Assembly (NCBI RefSeq): GCF_000178475.1
Contig: NZ_ADNY01000066.1
Coordinates: 99,304 to 163,303 of the forward strand
Source: Lactobacillus amylolyticus DSM 11664
GTDB taxonomy: Bacteria; Bacillota; Bacilli; Lactobacillales; Lactobacillaceae
Length of the DNA: 64,000 nucleotides
Reading direction: 5' to 3'
Shown: positions 45,540-54,012 of the stretch, in pieces
How positions within the stretch are numbered: position 1 is the stretch's first letter
Layout of the letters: each line of letters opens with the position of its first letter
Made by a program: the position numbers and the translations under genes
Notes under the pieces: generated by a model
Database searches by the model: none
The model's input: the letters and a program-made list of their open reading frames with translations, nothing else
What the model was told of the DNA's origin: nothing

Positions 45540-47159
45540 CTATTTAATTTCAACATTCCAGTAGTAAGCAACATTGCCATATGGTGAAAGTTTAAATCCT
45601 TTAACTTTTGACTTCAACAAGTATGAAGCACCAGCTTGGTATAAAGGAGCAGCAAAGGCATCCTTTTTAATCAATTGGTTTTCGGCAGCGATTAAAGCTT
45701 GCAATCTTTGCTTAGGTCGAGCAGCATAAGTTGAGCGTGCAAGATCGATTTGATGCCAGAAATTCTTGTTCTTGTAATCTTGCTCCAAATTGAATAAACC
45801 ACCGACAGTTAAGAAATCAAGCGGATCTTCATAACTTGGCTGCCAAGTACCATAAACGAAATCATAAGTGTGATTTGTCGTATTAGACAAACGTGACTTA
45901 AGCGGAATTGAGCGAACAGTAATCGTCAAACCTGGCAGATTCTTCATCAAATTACTTTGGATAAATTCACCAACACGTTTAGCATCATCAACATCTGAAG
46001 TTAACAATTCAAGACTGATCTTCTTTTTGCCTAATTGCTTTTGAGCAATCTTCCATTCCTTACGAGCTGCAGCAACATTATAAGTTACCATATCACCAGC
46101 ATCTTTACGATAGTCCTTGCCAGTGGATGGATCGGTAATAAAGTTGGAAGCAACAATTCCGTTAGATGGACGACCAGCATGCAAAATAGTGTTAACCAGT
46201 TGTTTCTTATTGATTGCTTCGCTAATGGCTCTTCTGACGTGGACATTACCAGTTGTCTTACGTTTAATGTTGAAAGTCAAATAGCCATTGGTTGGCGTAA
46301 CTTTGGAATGATATTCCTTGTTGTTTTGATATTGCTTAACAAAATCTGAACTTAATGGAACATAGTCTAGGCTACCACTTCTGAATAAGTTAACGCCAGT
46401 AGAAGTTGTTTGTACTACTTGTACGTTGACACGCTTAAGTTGAACAGACTTCTTGTTCCAGTAATTCTTGTTCTTTACAAAGGACCACTTTAAGTTGGAA
46501 CCAGTCCAGCCCTTAACAACGAACGGTCCATTGTAAACTAGGTTACTGCTGCTGGTACCATATTTGCTGCCAAGTTTTTTAACGACTTTGGTGTCTTGAG
46601 GATAAAATTGAGCACCTTCAAGAATTTCTGGCAAATATGGAATAGGATCAGCTAAAGTAACTTGCAGCTTGTACTTGCCAAGAGCTTTAATTCCAAGAGA
46701 GTTGACTTTGGCCTTTCCTTGAGTAATTTTGGTCCCGTTCTTAATAATGGCGTAGCTGTCACTGTCAAGAGAAGAGTTTTTAGGATCAACGGTTCTGCGC
46801 CAAGCTGTTACATAATCTTGGGCAGTAACCGGATCGCCGTTTGACCACTTGGCGTTTTTACGCAAGGTGAAAATATAAACCTTTTGATCCTTGGAACGGG
46901 TAACTTTAGTGGCACCGGCTAATTGCGCCTTATTGTTTTTGTCAAAACGGTACAACCCTTCCATGGAATTCTGCAAAACTTCGGAACTAGTAGTATCCCC
47001 GTACTTGCTAGAATCCAAGGTTGAAATTTCATTGGAAGCAGCAGTATTCATTGTTTGTGAATTACTGCTGGAAGAGTTGCTGGAATTAGAGCAGGCAGAC
47101 AAAACCCCAGCAGCTAACATAACGACAATGCTCAATAGAAATTTTCTCTTAGTTTTCAT
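45540..47159 (-). CDS. oppA: Oligopeptide ABC transporter substrate-binding lipoprotein
   Basis: 539 aa. Signal peptide with lipobox LSAC (20-23), Ser/Asn-rich linker, then SBP family 5: MNTAASNEISTLDSSKYGD, TLRKNAKWSNGDPVTAQDYV, VRRAISEAINKKQLVNTILH. Anchored on the outer face of the membrane, it binds peptides for an Opp-type importer. The permease and ATPase genes are not adjacent, so it is an orphan receptor for a transporter encoded elsewhere. ATG 47159. Confidence 0.93.
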   Translation of the reverse strand: MKTKRKFLLSIVVMLAAGVLSACSNSSNSSSSNSQTMNTAASNEISTLDSSKYGDTTSSEVLQNSMEGLYRFDKNNKAQLAGATKVTRSKDQKVYIFTLRKNAKWSNGDPVTAQDYVTAWRRTVDPKNSSLDSDSYAIIKNGTKITQGKAKVNSLGIKALGKYKLQVTLADPIPYLPEILEGAQFYPQDTKVVKKLGSKYGTSSSNLVYNGPFVVKGWTGSNLKWSFVKNKNYWNKKSVQLKRVNVQVVQTTSTGVNLFRSGSLDYVPLSSDFVKQYQNNKEYHSKVTPTNGYLTFNIKRKTTGNVHVRRAISEAINKKQLVNTILHAGRPSNGIVASNFITDPSTGKDYRKDAGDMVTYNVAAARKEWKIAQKQLGKKKISLELLTSDVDDAKRVGEFIQSNLMKNLPGLTITVRSIPLKSRLSNTTNHTYDFVYGTWQPSYEDPLDFLTVGGLFNLEQDYKNKNFWHQIDLARSTYAARPKQRLQALIAAENQLIKKDAFAAPLYQAGASYLLKSKVKGFKLSPYGNVAYYWNVEIK

Positions 47160-47267
47160 AATTTTCTTACTTTCTTCTTACTTACAATTTTAAAGTATAG
47201 TTAAAAAGCTTCCAATTTTGAAATATTTAGACTCAATAAATAAAATAATTTTTAATTATGAAGGTAA

Positions 47268-47300
47268 AAAAAGACAAGCCATAAGCTTGTCTTTAATCGG
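47268..47300 (-). terminator. Terminator downstream of tRNA-Gln/tRNA-Tyr
   Basis: AAAGACAAGC(T) / AGCTTGTCTTT hairpin over a CATA-type loop, with A6 on the plus strand (U-run on the minus transcript). Confidence 0.8.
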
Positions 47301-47322
47301 GTTGGGTGTTCGTTTCGAACAA

Positions 47323-47394
47323 TTGGGTTAGCTGGATTCGAACCAGCGCATGATGGTACCAAAAACCATTGCCTTACCACTTGGCTATAACCCA
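47323..47394 (-). tRNA. tRNA-Gln (anticodon TTG), copy 1
   Basis: 72-nt cloverleaf on the minus strand: acceptor TGGGTTA/TAACCCA, D arm AGCCAAGTGGTAAGGCA, anticodon loop TTTTGGT (anticodon TTG), T loop GGTTCGAATCC, discriminator A, no encoded CCA. Identical over its length to the copy at 48138-48209. Lies about 55 nt downstream of tRNA-Tyr on the same strand. Confidence 0.95.
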
Positions 47395-47447
47395 TTCGAT
47401 TGAACTTTTACTTGTTGTTCAATGCACCAGCTGAATAAATTCAGCAA

Positions 47448-47529
47448 TGGAGGCCAGTGGATTCGAACCACCGAACTCAGAGAGAGCGGTTTTACAGACC
47501 GCCGCGTTTAGCCACTTCGCTAGGCCTCC
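47448..47529 (-). tRNA. tRNA-Tyr (anticodon GTA)
   Basis: 82-nt class II tRNA on the minus strand: acceptor GGAGGCC/GGCCTCC, anticodon loop CTGTAAA (anticodon GTA), extended variable arm CTCTCTCTGAG, T loop GTTCGAATCC, discriminator A, no encoded CCA. Probably co-transcribed with tRNA-Gln copy 1. Also the tRNA sensed by the T-box at 19 kb. Confidence 0.95.
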
Positions 47530-47582
47530 GTAACAGCACGTTTATTATAATAACTAAAACGTGCTGAAAATGCAAGTATTTT

Positions 47583-47740
47583 TTAGGATAAACGAATATA
47601 GCCTTCTCCGCCTTTAGCAAAGAATGAGCCGGCAACTACAGCAACATGTGCTTTTTCTGCCAATTCATAAATGAATTTAGTATCATCTTGTTCAAAGCCA
47701 GCTGGAATTTTGGCGAAGATGTTGATGGTACTGTAGGCAT
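47583..47740 (-). pseudogene. Class I aminotransferase, C-terminal relic
   Basis: The minus strand reads NIFAKIPAGFEQDDTKFIYE, LAEKAHVAVVAGSFFAKGGE, then GYIRLS before TAA. This is the end of a fold-type I aminotransferase (the YIFAKIP and GSxF-GxxGEGYIRLS motifs around the PLP-binding arginine). The upstream part has decayed beyond recognition, and the Lys-containing active site is gone. Between here and tRNA-Gln copy 2 (47741-48137, about 400 nt) there is nothing recognisable except an AT-rich spacer and a terminator. Confidence 0.75.
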
Positions 47741-48083
47741 TGTAAGTGTTGCCTAAGAATTTACCATTGCAGATAAATATCTTATCGTTCAAGGAAAAGA
47801 GAATTTGCACCACAGCGGCGCATACTTTCCCTTACAACATATATTATATCTTGCATCACATTTTTATTCCATAAATCGGCTTTCATTACTCTTATCTGTG
47901 ATGCACATCTACTATAACCAATGAACTTTACGAAGCAATTAACAAAGTATTACAGAAATTGCACAAAAGCATAGTATTTTTCTAAAGATAAGACACAATT
48001 ATAGTCAAATAGATTAATATACAGCACCATTTTGCATCTCTACAATTGTGAAATACTAATCAAAAGCCACAAAATTTAAGCAC

Positions 48084-48132
48084 AAAAAAAGCTTTAACAT
48101 CGATATTTCCACGTATCGACGTCAAAGCTTAG
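48084..48132 (-). terminator. Terminator after tRNA-Gln copy 2
   Basis: AAAGCTTT(AA)CATCGAT / (GT)ATCGACGTCAAAGCTT hairpin with A7 on the plus strand; the stem is imperfect but long. Confidence 0.65.
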
Positions 48133-48137
48133 CCCTA

Positions 48138-48209
48138 TTGGGTTAGCTGGATTCGAACCAGCGCATGATGGTACCAAAAACCATTGCCTTACCACTTGGC
48201 TATAACCCA
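48138..48209 (-). tRNA. tRNA-Gln (anticodon TTG), copy 2
   Basis: Same 72-nt sequence as 47323-47394, 815 nt away in the same orientation, with unrelated downstream flank. No encoded CCA. A single-gene transcript with its own terminator. Confidence 0.95.
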
Positions 48210-48320
48210 ATCTTCAAACCTTTTACTTGAATTGGTTCTATTTGGATGATCACTCAATCACCCAACAGGTATAAGTATAGGTGAAACGGGGTAATGAGTC
48301 AAGGAAAAATTTAAAAAATA

Positions 48321-49010
48321 TTATTTTTGTACTTCATCACGAATCCGCATGATCTTCTTGTAATCATTGGTAAATAAACCGGCCACCCCTAACTTGCAGT
48401 AGTGTTTGGCAAGCCAAGAATTATCTACTGTCCAGATTCGTTCAGTCACCGGCTGGGAACTGCGCAAATAATGCTCTGGATGAATCCCAGCAAAATGATT
48501 CTTCTTTGTGATCTCAGCTGGGTGCTTCAATCCTTTAACCAAATAGCAATATTCTTCATCAGCATCTAGTTTCTGTGCAATCTTCAAAGTCTCATAATTA
48601 AATGAAGAAAAAATAATTGGATGCACAAAATGATACTTCTTAGCTAAATCCAGTACCGTCTTTTCAATGCCCTGATCATGAACCTTATTGGTTTTAAATT
48701 CCAAATTGATATAAAGGTCCTTATCTTGCAAAACATCAAATAGCTCACTCAACTTGGGAACTGGTTCGCCATTAGCCAAATGAAACTTTCTGATTTCAGC
48801 TAAAGTGTAATCTTTGATATAGCCCTTGCCATCAGTTGTTCGATCAATCTTTTCATCATGCATGACAACAGGAACGCCATTTTTAGTCAAATGTACGTCG
48901 AATTCGACGCCCTCACCGCCATGACTGACAACATAACGAAAACCTTCCAAAGAATTTTCCGCAAATTTAACCGGATAACCACGGTGGGCAAAAATAATCG
49001 TCTTTTTCAT
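48321..49010 (-). CDS. Glycerophosphodiester phosphodiesterase
   Basis: 229-aa UgpQ/GlpQ-like cytosolic enzyme that hydrolyses glycerophosphodiesters to glycerol-3-phosphate. Family motif HRG (9-11), E18-N19, GVEFDVHLTKNG (34-45, metal-binding E and D), VVMHDEKIDRTTDG (48-61, catalytic His), and a C-terminal WTVDNSW block. No signal peptide. It is 5 nt after the ABM gene and could be co-transcribed with it. Confidence 0.92.
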   Translation of the reverse strand: MKKTIIFAHRGYPVKFAENSLEGFRYVVSHGGEGVEFDVHLTKNGVPVVMHDEKIDRTTDGKGYIKDYTLAEIRKFHLANGEPVPKLSELFDVLQDKDLYINLEFKTNKVHDQGIEKTVLDLAKKYHFVHPIIFSSFNYETLKIAQKLDADEEYCYLVKGLKHPAEITKKNHFAGIHPEHYLRSSQPVTERIWTVDNSWLAKHYCKLGVAGLFTNDYKKIMRIRDEVQK

Positions 49011-49014
49011 TTTG

Positions 49015-49674
49015 TTAGTCCATTACGATTGGTCCTTGAACGGCCATCACATCACGAGTTAATTCATGAAGCTGCTTGTCCATAACAATGTCTTCGCTGC
49101 CCTTGATATAGTCAACGAACCACTTGCTCTTAACGTGCTTGTCATAAGCTTCGTCATTTGCATAAACTTCGAAGAACAACCATTCATTTTCGTTTTCTTT
49201 ATTTGAACCAGCCATCAAAATTTCAACGCCTGGTTCTTGGGCAATTGCACGACGCATTTCTTTCTTCACAGTTGCTGCGAATTCATCATGTTTGCCGTCA
49301 GCAATTTCAACCTTGGCAACACGGATGACGAACTTGTCTGCGTAAGCATCAAGTGCTTCCTTAGGCTTAGTGGTGATCCATTCGCCGTTTAAATCATAAA
49401 CCTTCTTGCTGGTTGCCATGTTGCTAATGGTCTTGTCGTAGTGGTCGAAATAGTTAGCCATGCTGTGAATTTCATAAGCCTTTGGGTTTCTGTAAAGTTC
49501 AACAATGTAGTTGTCTTCGCCTTCAGTGTCTTCATGACCGCTAGCTAAGAGCAAAGTGCCTTCTTCAGCTGGAATTGAGTTTTCAAGTTCTGCTTCTTGC
49601 TCTTTTCTAAAGCCGGCTCGGTCTTCTTTTTTGATTTTTACTTCACTGATTTTAAAAATAGGTTTGTTGTCCAT
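49015..49674 (-). CDS. Two-domain ABM (antibiotic biosynthesis monooxygenase-like) protein
   Basis: 219 aa made of two ferredoxin-like ABM halves: residues about 5-100 (FKISEVKIKKEDRAGFRKEQ ... YFDHYDK) and about 110-205 (FVIRVAKVEIADGKHDEFAA ... WFVDYIKG). Single ABM domains include quinol and haem-degrading monooxygenases. The paired arrangement could form the dimer-like active site within one chain. No haem-ligand signature was identified. ATG 49674; in tandem with the phosphodiesterase. Confidence 0.75.
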   Translation of the reverse strand: MDNKPIFKISEVKIKKEDRAGFRKEQEAELENSIPAEEGTLLLASGHEDTEGEDNYIVELYRNPKAYEIHSMANYFDHYDKTISNMATSKKVYDLNGEWITTKPKEALDAYADKFVIRVAKVEIADGKHDEFAATVKKEMRRAIAQEPGVEILMAGSNKENENEWLFFEVYANDEAYDKHVKSKWFVDYIKGSEDIVMDKQLHELTRDVMAVQGPIVMD

Positions 49675-49760
49675 TTTTACGCCTTCTAATAAATAAATTA
49701 ATCTCCGAGTTCTATTCTAATGTTCTTTAGCAAAAATGGAGAAAAATTTTTCACTACTGT

Positions 49761-49975
49761 TTATTGTTTAACTGTCACTCTTCTTATTGCGTCAAAATCT
49801 GATTTATTTTTCATTAGGACATTTCTTAAGTCTAATTCATTTTGAATTTTGAAAAAGTAATCATCAGAAATTCCGAAATATCTGCCTAATCTAATCGATG
49901 TATTCAGCAGTAATTTTTCTACGATCATGCAAAATATCCTGAATTCTAGAAACTGGCACATTTATTATCCCCCCT
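49761..49975 (-). pseudogene. HigA-type antitoxin relic (frameshifted, N-terminus missing)
   Basis: Minus-strand pieces NVPVSRIQDILHDRRKITAE (frame 1) and SIRLGRYFGISDDYFFKIQN followed by ELDLRNVLMKNKSDFDAIRR (frame 2). Together they are the HTH and tail of a VapI/HigA-family antitoxin; one extra A near 49908-49911 separates the frames, and the first 30-35 residues are missing. No HigB toxin is present alongside. Confidence 0.78.
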
Positions 49976-50035
49976 AATGACAATCAACTATTTCAACATT
50001 GTAGAAATCACCGTTACTGTAATTATAGCAAATTC

Positions 50036-50146
50036 AATATTGTTTTTGACCTAATTTGGTTAAAGCTGAATCACAACTACCTTGCATGCAGTGACGTGCT
50101 TCAAAATAAGTTTGTCCAGGTTAAACTAAATAAATCGTAACTGCCA
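50036..50146 (-). pseudogene. Histidine phosphatase, N-terminal relic of a paralogue
   Basis: The minus strand reads TIYLV, a stop, PGQTYFEARHCMQGSCDSAL, then TKLGQKQ before homology ends. Aligns with the start of the intact gene next door (TVYLVRHGQTYFNYYHKVQG). The catalytic RHG is destroyed by CGA-to-TAA plus His-to-Pro changes. It ends 1 nt before the intact gene's stop and is what is left of a tandem duplicate. Confidence 0.75.
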
Positions 50147-50722
50147 TTATTCAACCTTCTCTGCAGGCCAAACATAATAATCAAAATGCGGCTGGTCGTT
50201 TTCAAACGTCAATTTAACAATGCTGGCATTAGCGAACCAGTTAAATTCTTGCCGGTTGGTAAAAGTGCGCACGTATTGTGCCAAAATATCCCCGTGCCCA
50301 GTAACTAAGGCTGTTTGACCATCCTTCATTTGACTAAGGATTGTTTTGACAGCGCGTTTCATGCGTAGCAAAACATGTTCATCAGTTTCCATGGTCGGAT
50401 CAATATTTTTATTGTTATAGTTCCAAGGAAGCAGGAACTCATCGCGCCCTTCAAAAATGCCGTAGCTTTTTTCGCGCAAATCTTTCAAACGCGTGTAGTC
50501 CATTTGGTGGTCCATAATAATTTCCAGCGTATCACTGGCTCTTTCTTGCGTCGACGAAAAAGCTATATCGAACTTGATGCCTTTTTCTTTAAAATAATCC
50601 CGCGCTGCTTCAACTTGGCGAATTCCCTTGCCATTAAGGGGTGAATCGCAGCGGCCTTGTACTTTATGATAATAATTGAAATATGTCTGCCCGTGGCGAA
50701 CTAAATAAACTGTCTTGGTCAT
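50147..50722 (-). CDS. Histidine phosphatase (phosphoglycerate-mutase-like)
   Basis: 191-aa branch-1 histidine phosphatase. Catalytic RHG at 9-11 (YLVRHGQTYF), HGDILAQYV containing the second catalytic histidine near residue 147, and an SPLNGKGIRQVEA block. Start ATG 50722, 7 nt after GGAGGAAAAG; the ORF extends further upstream to 50734 without need. Substrate not determinable: short GpmB-like proteins are mostly small-molecule phosphatases, not true mutases. Confidence 0.85.
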   Translation of the reverse strand: MTKTVYLVRHGQTYFNYYHKVQGRCDSPLNGKGIRQVEAARDYFKEKGIKFDIAFSSTQERASDTLEIIMDHQMDYTRLKDLREKSYGIFEGRDEFLLPWNYNNKNIDPTMETDEHVLLRMKRAVKTILSQMKDGQTALVTGHGDILAQYVRTFTNRQEFNWFANASIVKLTFENDQPHFDYYVWPAEKVE

Positions 50723-50789
50723 CTTTTCCTCCATGATGCAGCTATTATAACAAAAAAAGCACGCTGAAGTCAGCGTACTAAATAAGCTA

Positions 50790-51650
50790 TTAATTTACTT
50801 TGAAATTAAGGTTGTATTTTGGATCATTAACGGCAAAATGCGGCACGCCAATAAAGTGCAAACTGTAAACTTTGCCGACCTTGGAAATGCTAAAGCCGTA
50901 GTAATCATAGTCGCCATCATGAGGTGAGCCTTGCGTATTAAAGAGGTCACCAGCGTGTTCCCATTCGCGGTAGTAGGACTTTTTGCTAATAGCTTTTTCA
51001 TTTGGACCAGTATAACCGAAGATCATTTGCTTTAAGGCAAAATAAATATTTTTCTTCATCTTGGTCATCGTAATTTTAGTCCGTGGTTCGTAGTAGCCTG
51101 CCATATCTTCAACGTAGTTATCATCAAAGTTTAAGCCATTCTTCTTGCAGGCACGGACGATTCCGGCAACATAGTGGTCGCCATTGTTAATGCCACGCTT
51201 ATTGGCAACGTATTCTTTAGCAATGTCTTTAGCTAGTTTTTGCGCGCCGGAGCTGTAAACCCATTTAGGCAGGCCAAGCTGGGTGCGTGCTTGATTGATT
51301 AAGCGCAAAGAAAAACTTGTCAGCTCTTGCAACTGCGCCTTTGTCAACTTATTAGGATTAATCTTGGTCCGATTATCCTTTGCACTTTCACTAGCGTTAG
51401 TGCGGCTAAAAGTATTTTCTTTCATGCCCTTCATTGAGGCTTTGATAAATTTAGCACTAGGCTTGCCTTGATATGCTTTAAGCAGTGCTGATTTAGTATA
51501 ACCAGCCGGCAGTTTGATTTTGGCTTTGGCATATTTGGTCTTAGCCTGAACCGTTGGTACTGGCAGGAGGCTATCTTTAACGCTGACCCCGCCGAAAAAG
51601 AGCAAACTAGCTAAACTAATTACGGTTAAAAATTTTTTCATCTTCACCAT
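50790..51650 (-). CDS. SEC10/PgrA-like secreted protein
   Basis: About 283-286 aa. Sec signal peptide MKKFLTVISLASLLFFGGVS with cleavage expected near VQAKTK; body shows LINQARTQLGLPKWVYSSGAQKLAKDIAKEY and GDHYVAGIVRACKKNGLN, features of the SEC10/PgrA surface-exclusion domain (CAP-like). The start could be the ATG at 51650 or the one at 51641 (MKKFL), with weak Shine-Dalgarno signals for both. No LPxTG anchor or wall-binding repeat. Possible role in surface interactions; unproven. Confidence 0.8.
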   Translation of the reverse strand: MVKMKKFLTVISLASLLFFGGVSVKDSLLPVPTVQAKTKYAKAKIKLPAGYTKSALLKAYQGKPSAKFIKASMKGMKENTFSRTNASESAKDNRTKINPNKLTKAQLQELTSFSLRLINQARTQLGLPKWVYSSGAQKLAKDIAKEYVANKRGINNGDHYVAGIVRACKKNGLNFDDNYVEDMAGYYEPRTKITMTKMKKNIYFALKQMIFGYTGPNEKAISKKSYYREWEHAGDLFNTQGSPHDGDYDYYGFSISKVGKVYSLHFIGVPHFAVNDPKYNLNFKVN

Positions 51651-51804
51651 TTTCCCTATTTATCAGAATATAAATCGTATTTTAACACGGAAGGCTCCTG
51701 TTTCACTATACATCCGCTAGTTTTATTGGAAAAGAAAAAAGCCTGGGTTAAACCTAGACTTAATTGAGCAAAATTTGTTTATTCTTCTGATAGGGTTAAA
51801 TTTT

Positions 51805-52449
51805 CTACTCAAAATCAACTAAATCATCAAGTGGATATCTCGTCGTCGTAATCTCGGCATCAGCCTTTGGATCATGCTTGCCAATTGCAATTGCCATCAC
51901 CGGCACATATTGCTTCGGATCAAGTCCCATTACAATAGCAGCCTTTCCTGCATCATAGCCAGCCATTGCATTAGTTTCGTAGCCATGTTCGCGGGCAACC
52001 AGCATAAATTGCATTGCCGCAAGCGAAGAATCGACCATTGAATCAGCAACCAGCATTTCTTTAGGTGCTTTTTCATAAAGCGGCATAAAAGTATTCAAGG
52101 CCGCCTCCATTGCTTCTTTAGTTACATTCTTTGCTTTATACATGCTGTGCCACAACTGACTGTACTTCTTAAAGGCAAGCGTATTGCCAAAGAATAAAAC
52201 GACGGCAGAACTATTGTCAATTTGCGGGAAATTGAACTTCATAAAATATTGATGCAGTTTTTTTCTGCCTTCGTCAGTATCGACAACAATGAATTTCCAA
52301 GCTTGCAGATTGCAGGCAGATGGTGCAGTAATCGTTTCTTGCAGCATTTCTTTGATTTCAGCGCGACTAATTTTTACAGTCGGATCAAATCTGCGAACAG
52401 AATGTCTTTCCGTCAGAATTTGGTGAAAATCGTTATTAACTATAGCCAT
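51805..52449 (-). CDS. Nitroreductase family protein
   Basis: 214-aa FMN-dependent oxidoreductase. Typical start ILTERHSVRRFDPTVKISR and APSACNLQAWKFIVVD (approx 43-58), then the GMDPKQYVPVMAIAIGKH end region. ATG at 52449 after AGGAGAATAATT; the longer open frame up to 52503 lies before this Shine-Dalgarno sequence. Substrate unknown. Confidence 0.92.
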   Translation of the reverse strand: MAIVNNDFHQILTERHSVRRFDPTVKISRAEIKEMLQETITAPSACNLQAWKFIVVDTDEGRKKLHQYFMKFNFPQIDNSSAVVLFFGNTLAFKKYSQLWHSMYKAKNVTKEAMEAALNTFMPLYEKAPKEMLVADSMVDSSLAAMQFMLVAREHGYETNAMAGYDAGKAAIVMGLDPKQYVPVMAIAIGKHDPKADAEITTTRYPLDDLVDFE

Positions 52450-52573
52450 AATTATTCTCCTATTGTCAAAATTGTTATCGCTTACATAGTTTAATAATAT
52501 CATGTTTTAGATTCCATTACATTAAAAAAGTCTAGGCAAAACCTAGCCTTAAAATTATTCTTCTGTTTAAAAA

Positions 52574-53188
52574 TTAATACCAGCCATTAGCTTCCCAAAA
52601 AGCTTTAGCTGCAGTCCATGAACCATAACGGCTTTGAACATAATTATCAGCGGCCTTTTCTTGGTTAGCGGCAGAATAGTCACCATTTAAGTATGCAGAT
52701 GAGAGTTGATATTTACCAATGTAAGAACCGTTTTGAGCGGTGTATGAACCACCAGATTCTTGGTTAGCGATCCAAGCCTTAGCTTCTGCTTCTGAACCAG
52801 AAACAGTTGAGGTATTTTGACTTGAAGCAGTGTAGTTTTGCGTTGGTGCTTGAGAAGAAGCGGTATTTTCAGTTTGAACTGGTTTTTCCTTAACTACCTT
52901 AACCCATTGGTTCTTGCCCAAGTCGTACCACTTGTCGCCTTTTTTGTCATAAGCAGTTTTGATAACTTTCCAAGAAGTACCAGCATCCAAAACTTGCTTT
53001 CTAGCCTTCTTGCCCTTCTTGTATGAGTTGTAAACTTTAGTGTCCTTGTGAACTGTGTATACTGAAGCATCATTTTCAACGATTGCAGCTTGTGCTTCAT
53101 TATTTTTAGTGTTGCCGATGGCAGCAATGCCGGCGATTGATAAAGCGGCAACAGCAATTGATTCTGTAAAGATAGATTTAAGTTTCAA
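52574..53188 (-). CDS. apf: Aggregation-promoting factor-like secreted protein (Apf type)
   Basis: 204 aa starting at TTG 53188 behind AAGGAGA, the same start type seen in other apf genes; the upstream ATG at 53236 is not used. Signal peptide KLKSIFTESIAVAALSIAGI with cleavage near AQA-AIV (about 32). Middle part is a wall-binding-type SH3/SLAP-like segment with KxxKKGDKWYDLGKNQWVKV, then a Gln/Thr/Ser-rich linker and the C-terminal Apf block AWIANQESGGSYTAQNGSYI with GSWTAAKAFWEANGWY. Apf proteins influence aggregation and wall shape in lactobacilli. No LPxTG. Confidence 0.93.
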   Translation of the reverse strand: MKLKSIFTESIAVAALSIAGIAAIGNTKNNEAQAAIVENDASVYTVHKDTKVYNSYKKGKKARKQVLDAGTSWKVIKTAYDKKGDKWYDLGKNQWVKVVKEKPVQTENTASSQAPTQNYTASSQNTSTVSGSEAEAKAWIANQESGGSYTAQNGSYIGKYQLSSAYLNGDYSAANQEKAADNYVQSRYGSWTAAKAFWEANGWY

Positions 53189-53548
53189 AAAATGTCTCCT
53201 TAGTAATAAGTATTTTCTTTTTTCATTCTGTCTCACATCTGATAGTCCTTAATCATACTGGTTGAAAGTTTCAAAACTATAACAGAACCATCACTTCCAG
53301 ATTAAGAAATTATTACTCAAAATAATACATTCGTAATATTGTAACAATAAATGTAGCAAAGCACTTTTTAAAAAGAATATGATAGTACCAAGACTTGTGA
53401 ATTATTTTGCATAATAAAAGTACATGTGTTTGCTAGTAGCAAGTTGATCTTCTTTTACAAAATATTGCAATACTCTTGAAAAAATGTTCTTTGCTAAATA
53501 GTTGTCATATAATAAGTGTGAGATTCTGAATAAAGCGAGGTAAGAATA

Positions 53549-53665
53549 ATGACTAAGTACGTTGTTAAGTTAAGCGAAGAAGACTTACAAATTATCAAGG
53601 ATTGTCACTCAAAGAGCCCTTCAATCATGAAGGCAATGAATGACGCTAAAAAAGTTGAAGACTAA
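53549..53665 (+). CDS. 38-aa conserved small peptide, unknown function
   Basis: MTKYVVKLSEEDLQIIKDCHSK..., 38 codons from ATG 53549 with AGCGAGGTAAG upstream and a TATAAT -10 at 53508-53513; TAA at 53663-53665 is followed by a strong terminator, so this is a complete mini-transcription unit. Acidic-basic amphipathic helix likely; no signal peptide, CxxC or known family. The 310-nt gap between apf and this gene holds only promoter sequence. Confidence 0.65.
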   Translation: MTKYVVKLSEEDLQIIKDCHSKSPSIMKAMNDAKKVED

Positions 53666-53682
53666 TTAAGTTAATTAGTTAC

Positions 53683-53718
53683 CTAAAAAAGAGCTAGGCA
53701 AGATGCCTAGCTCTTTTA
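53683..53718 (+). terminator. Terminator after the 38-aa gene
   Basis: AAAGAGCTAGGCA / TGCCTAGCTCTTTT stem over AGA, flanked by A6 and T4, strong in both directions. Confidence 0.85.
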
Positions 53719-53751
53719 GTTTGTATTTAAAAGCGTAATTTCTAAAATCAT

Positions 53752-54012
53752 TTATCCAAAATCTCGAATTTTCGGACTTAATTCCGTAAGAGAAATATCA
53801 GTCATTTCCAAGATATTTCGTTTAAATTTGACCGGATATTTAGCACTTATTTTAGCAATAATATCTTGAGGATTATTATTAAAAGAAGTATTCTCTTGAA
53901 TATTTTGGTACGTCTCTCCTAAATCAGTCAGAGTGAAAGAATTTGAATCTTCGTCAAGATAAAAAACAATATTATTTGAAAAAGCATCTAAAATTGTCGT
54001 ATAAATTTCCAT
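53752..54012 (-). CDS. DUF1828-like protein, probably N-terminally incomplete
   Basis: 86 codons from ATG 54012. DUF1828 hallmarks: NIVFYLDEDSNSFTLTDLGETYQNIQ (about 14-39). The frame is open upstream to about 54086 (YDGDRKNWQDWNNNQITFDR precedes the ATG and fits a DUF1828 N-terminus), but no start codon is available before a TGA, so the real start was probably lost. AT content exceeds that of the flanking genes. It sits in tandem with the DUF6978-like gene, which is also damaged. Function unknown. Confidence 0.6.
   Translation of the reverse strand: MEIYTTILDAFSNNIVFYLDEDSNSFTLTDLGETYQNIQENTSFNNNPQDIIAKISAKYPVKFKRNILEMTDISLTELSPKIRDFG

Noticed and set aside
47741-48083. AT-rich spacer between the aminotransferase relic and the second tRNA-Gln
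   Set aside because: Inspected for a gene, IS end or tRNA-derived repeat on both strands; nothing convincing was found.
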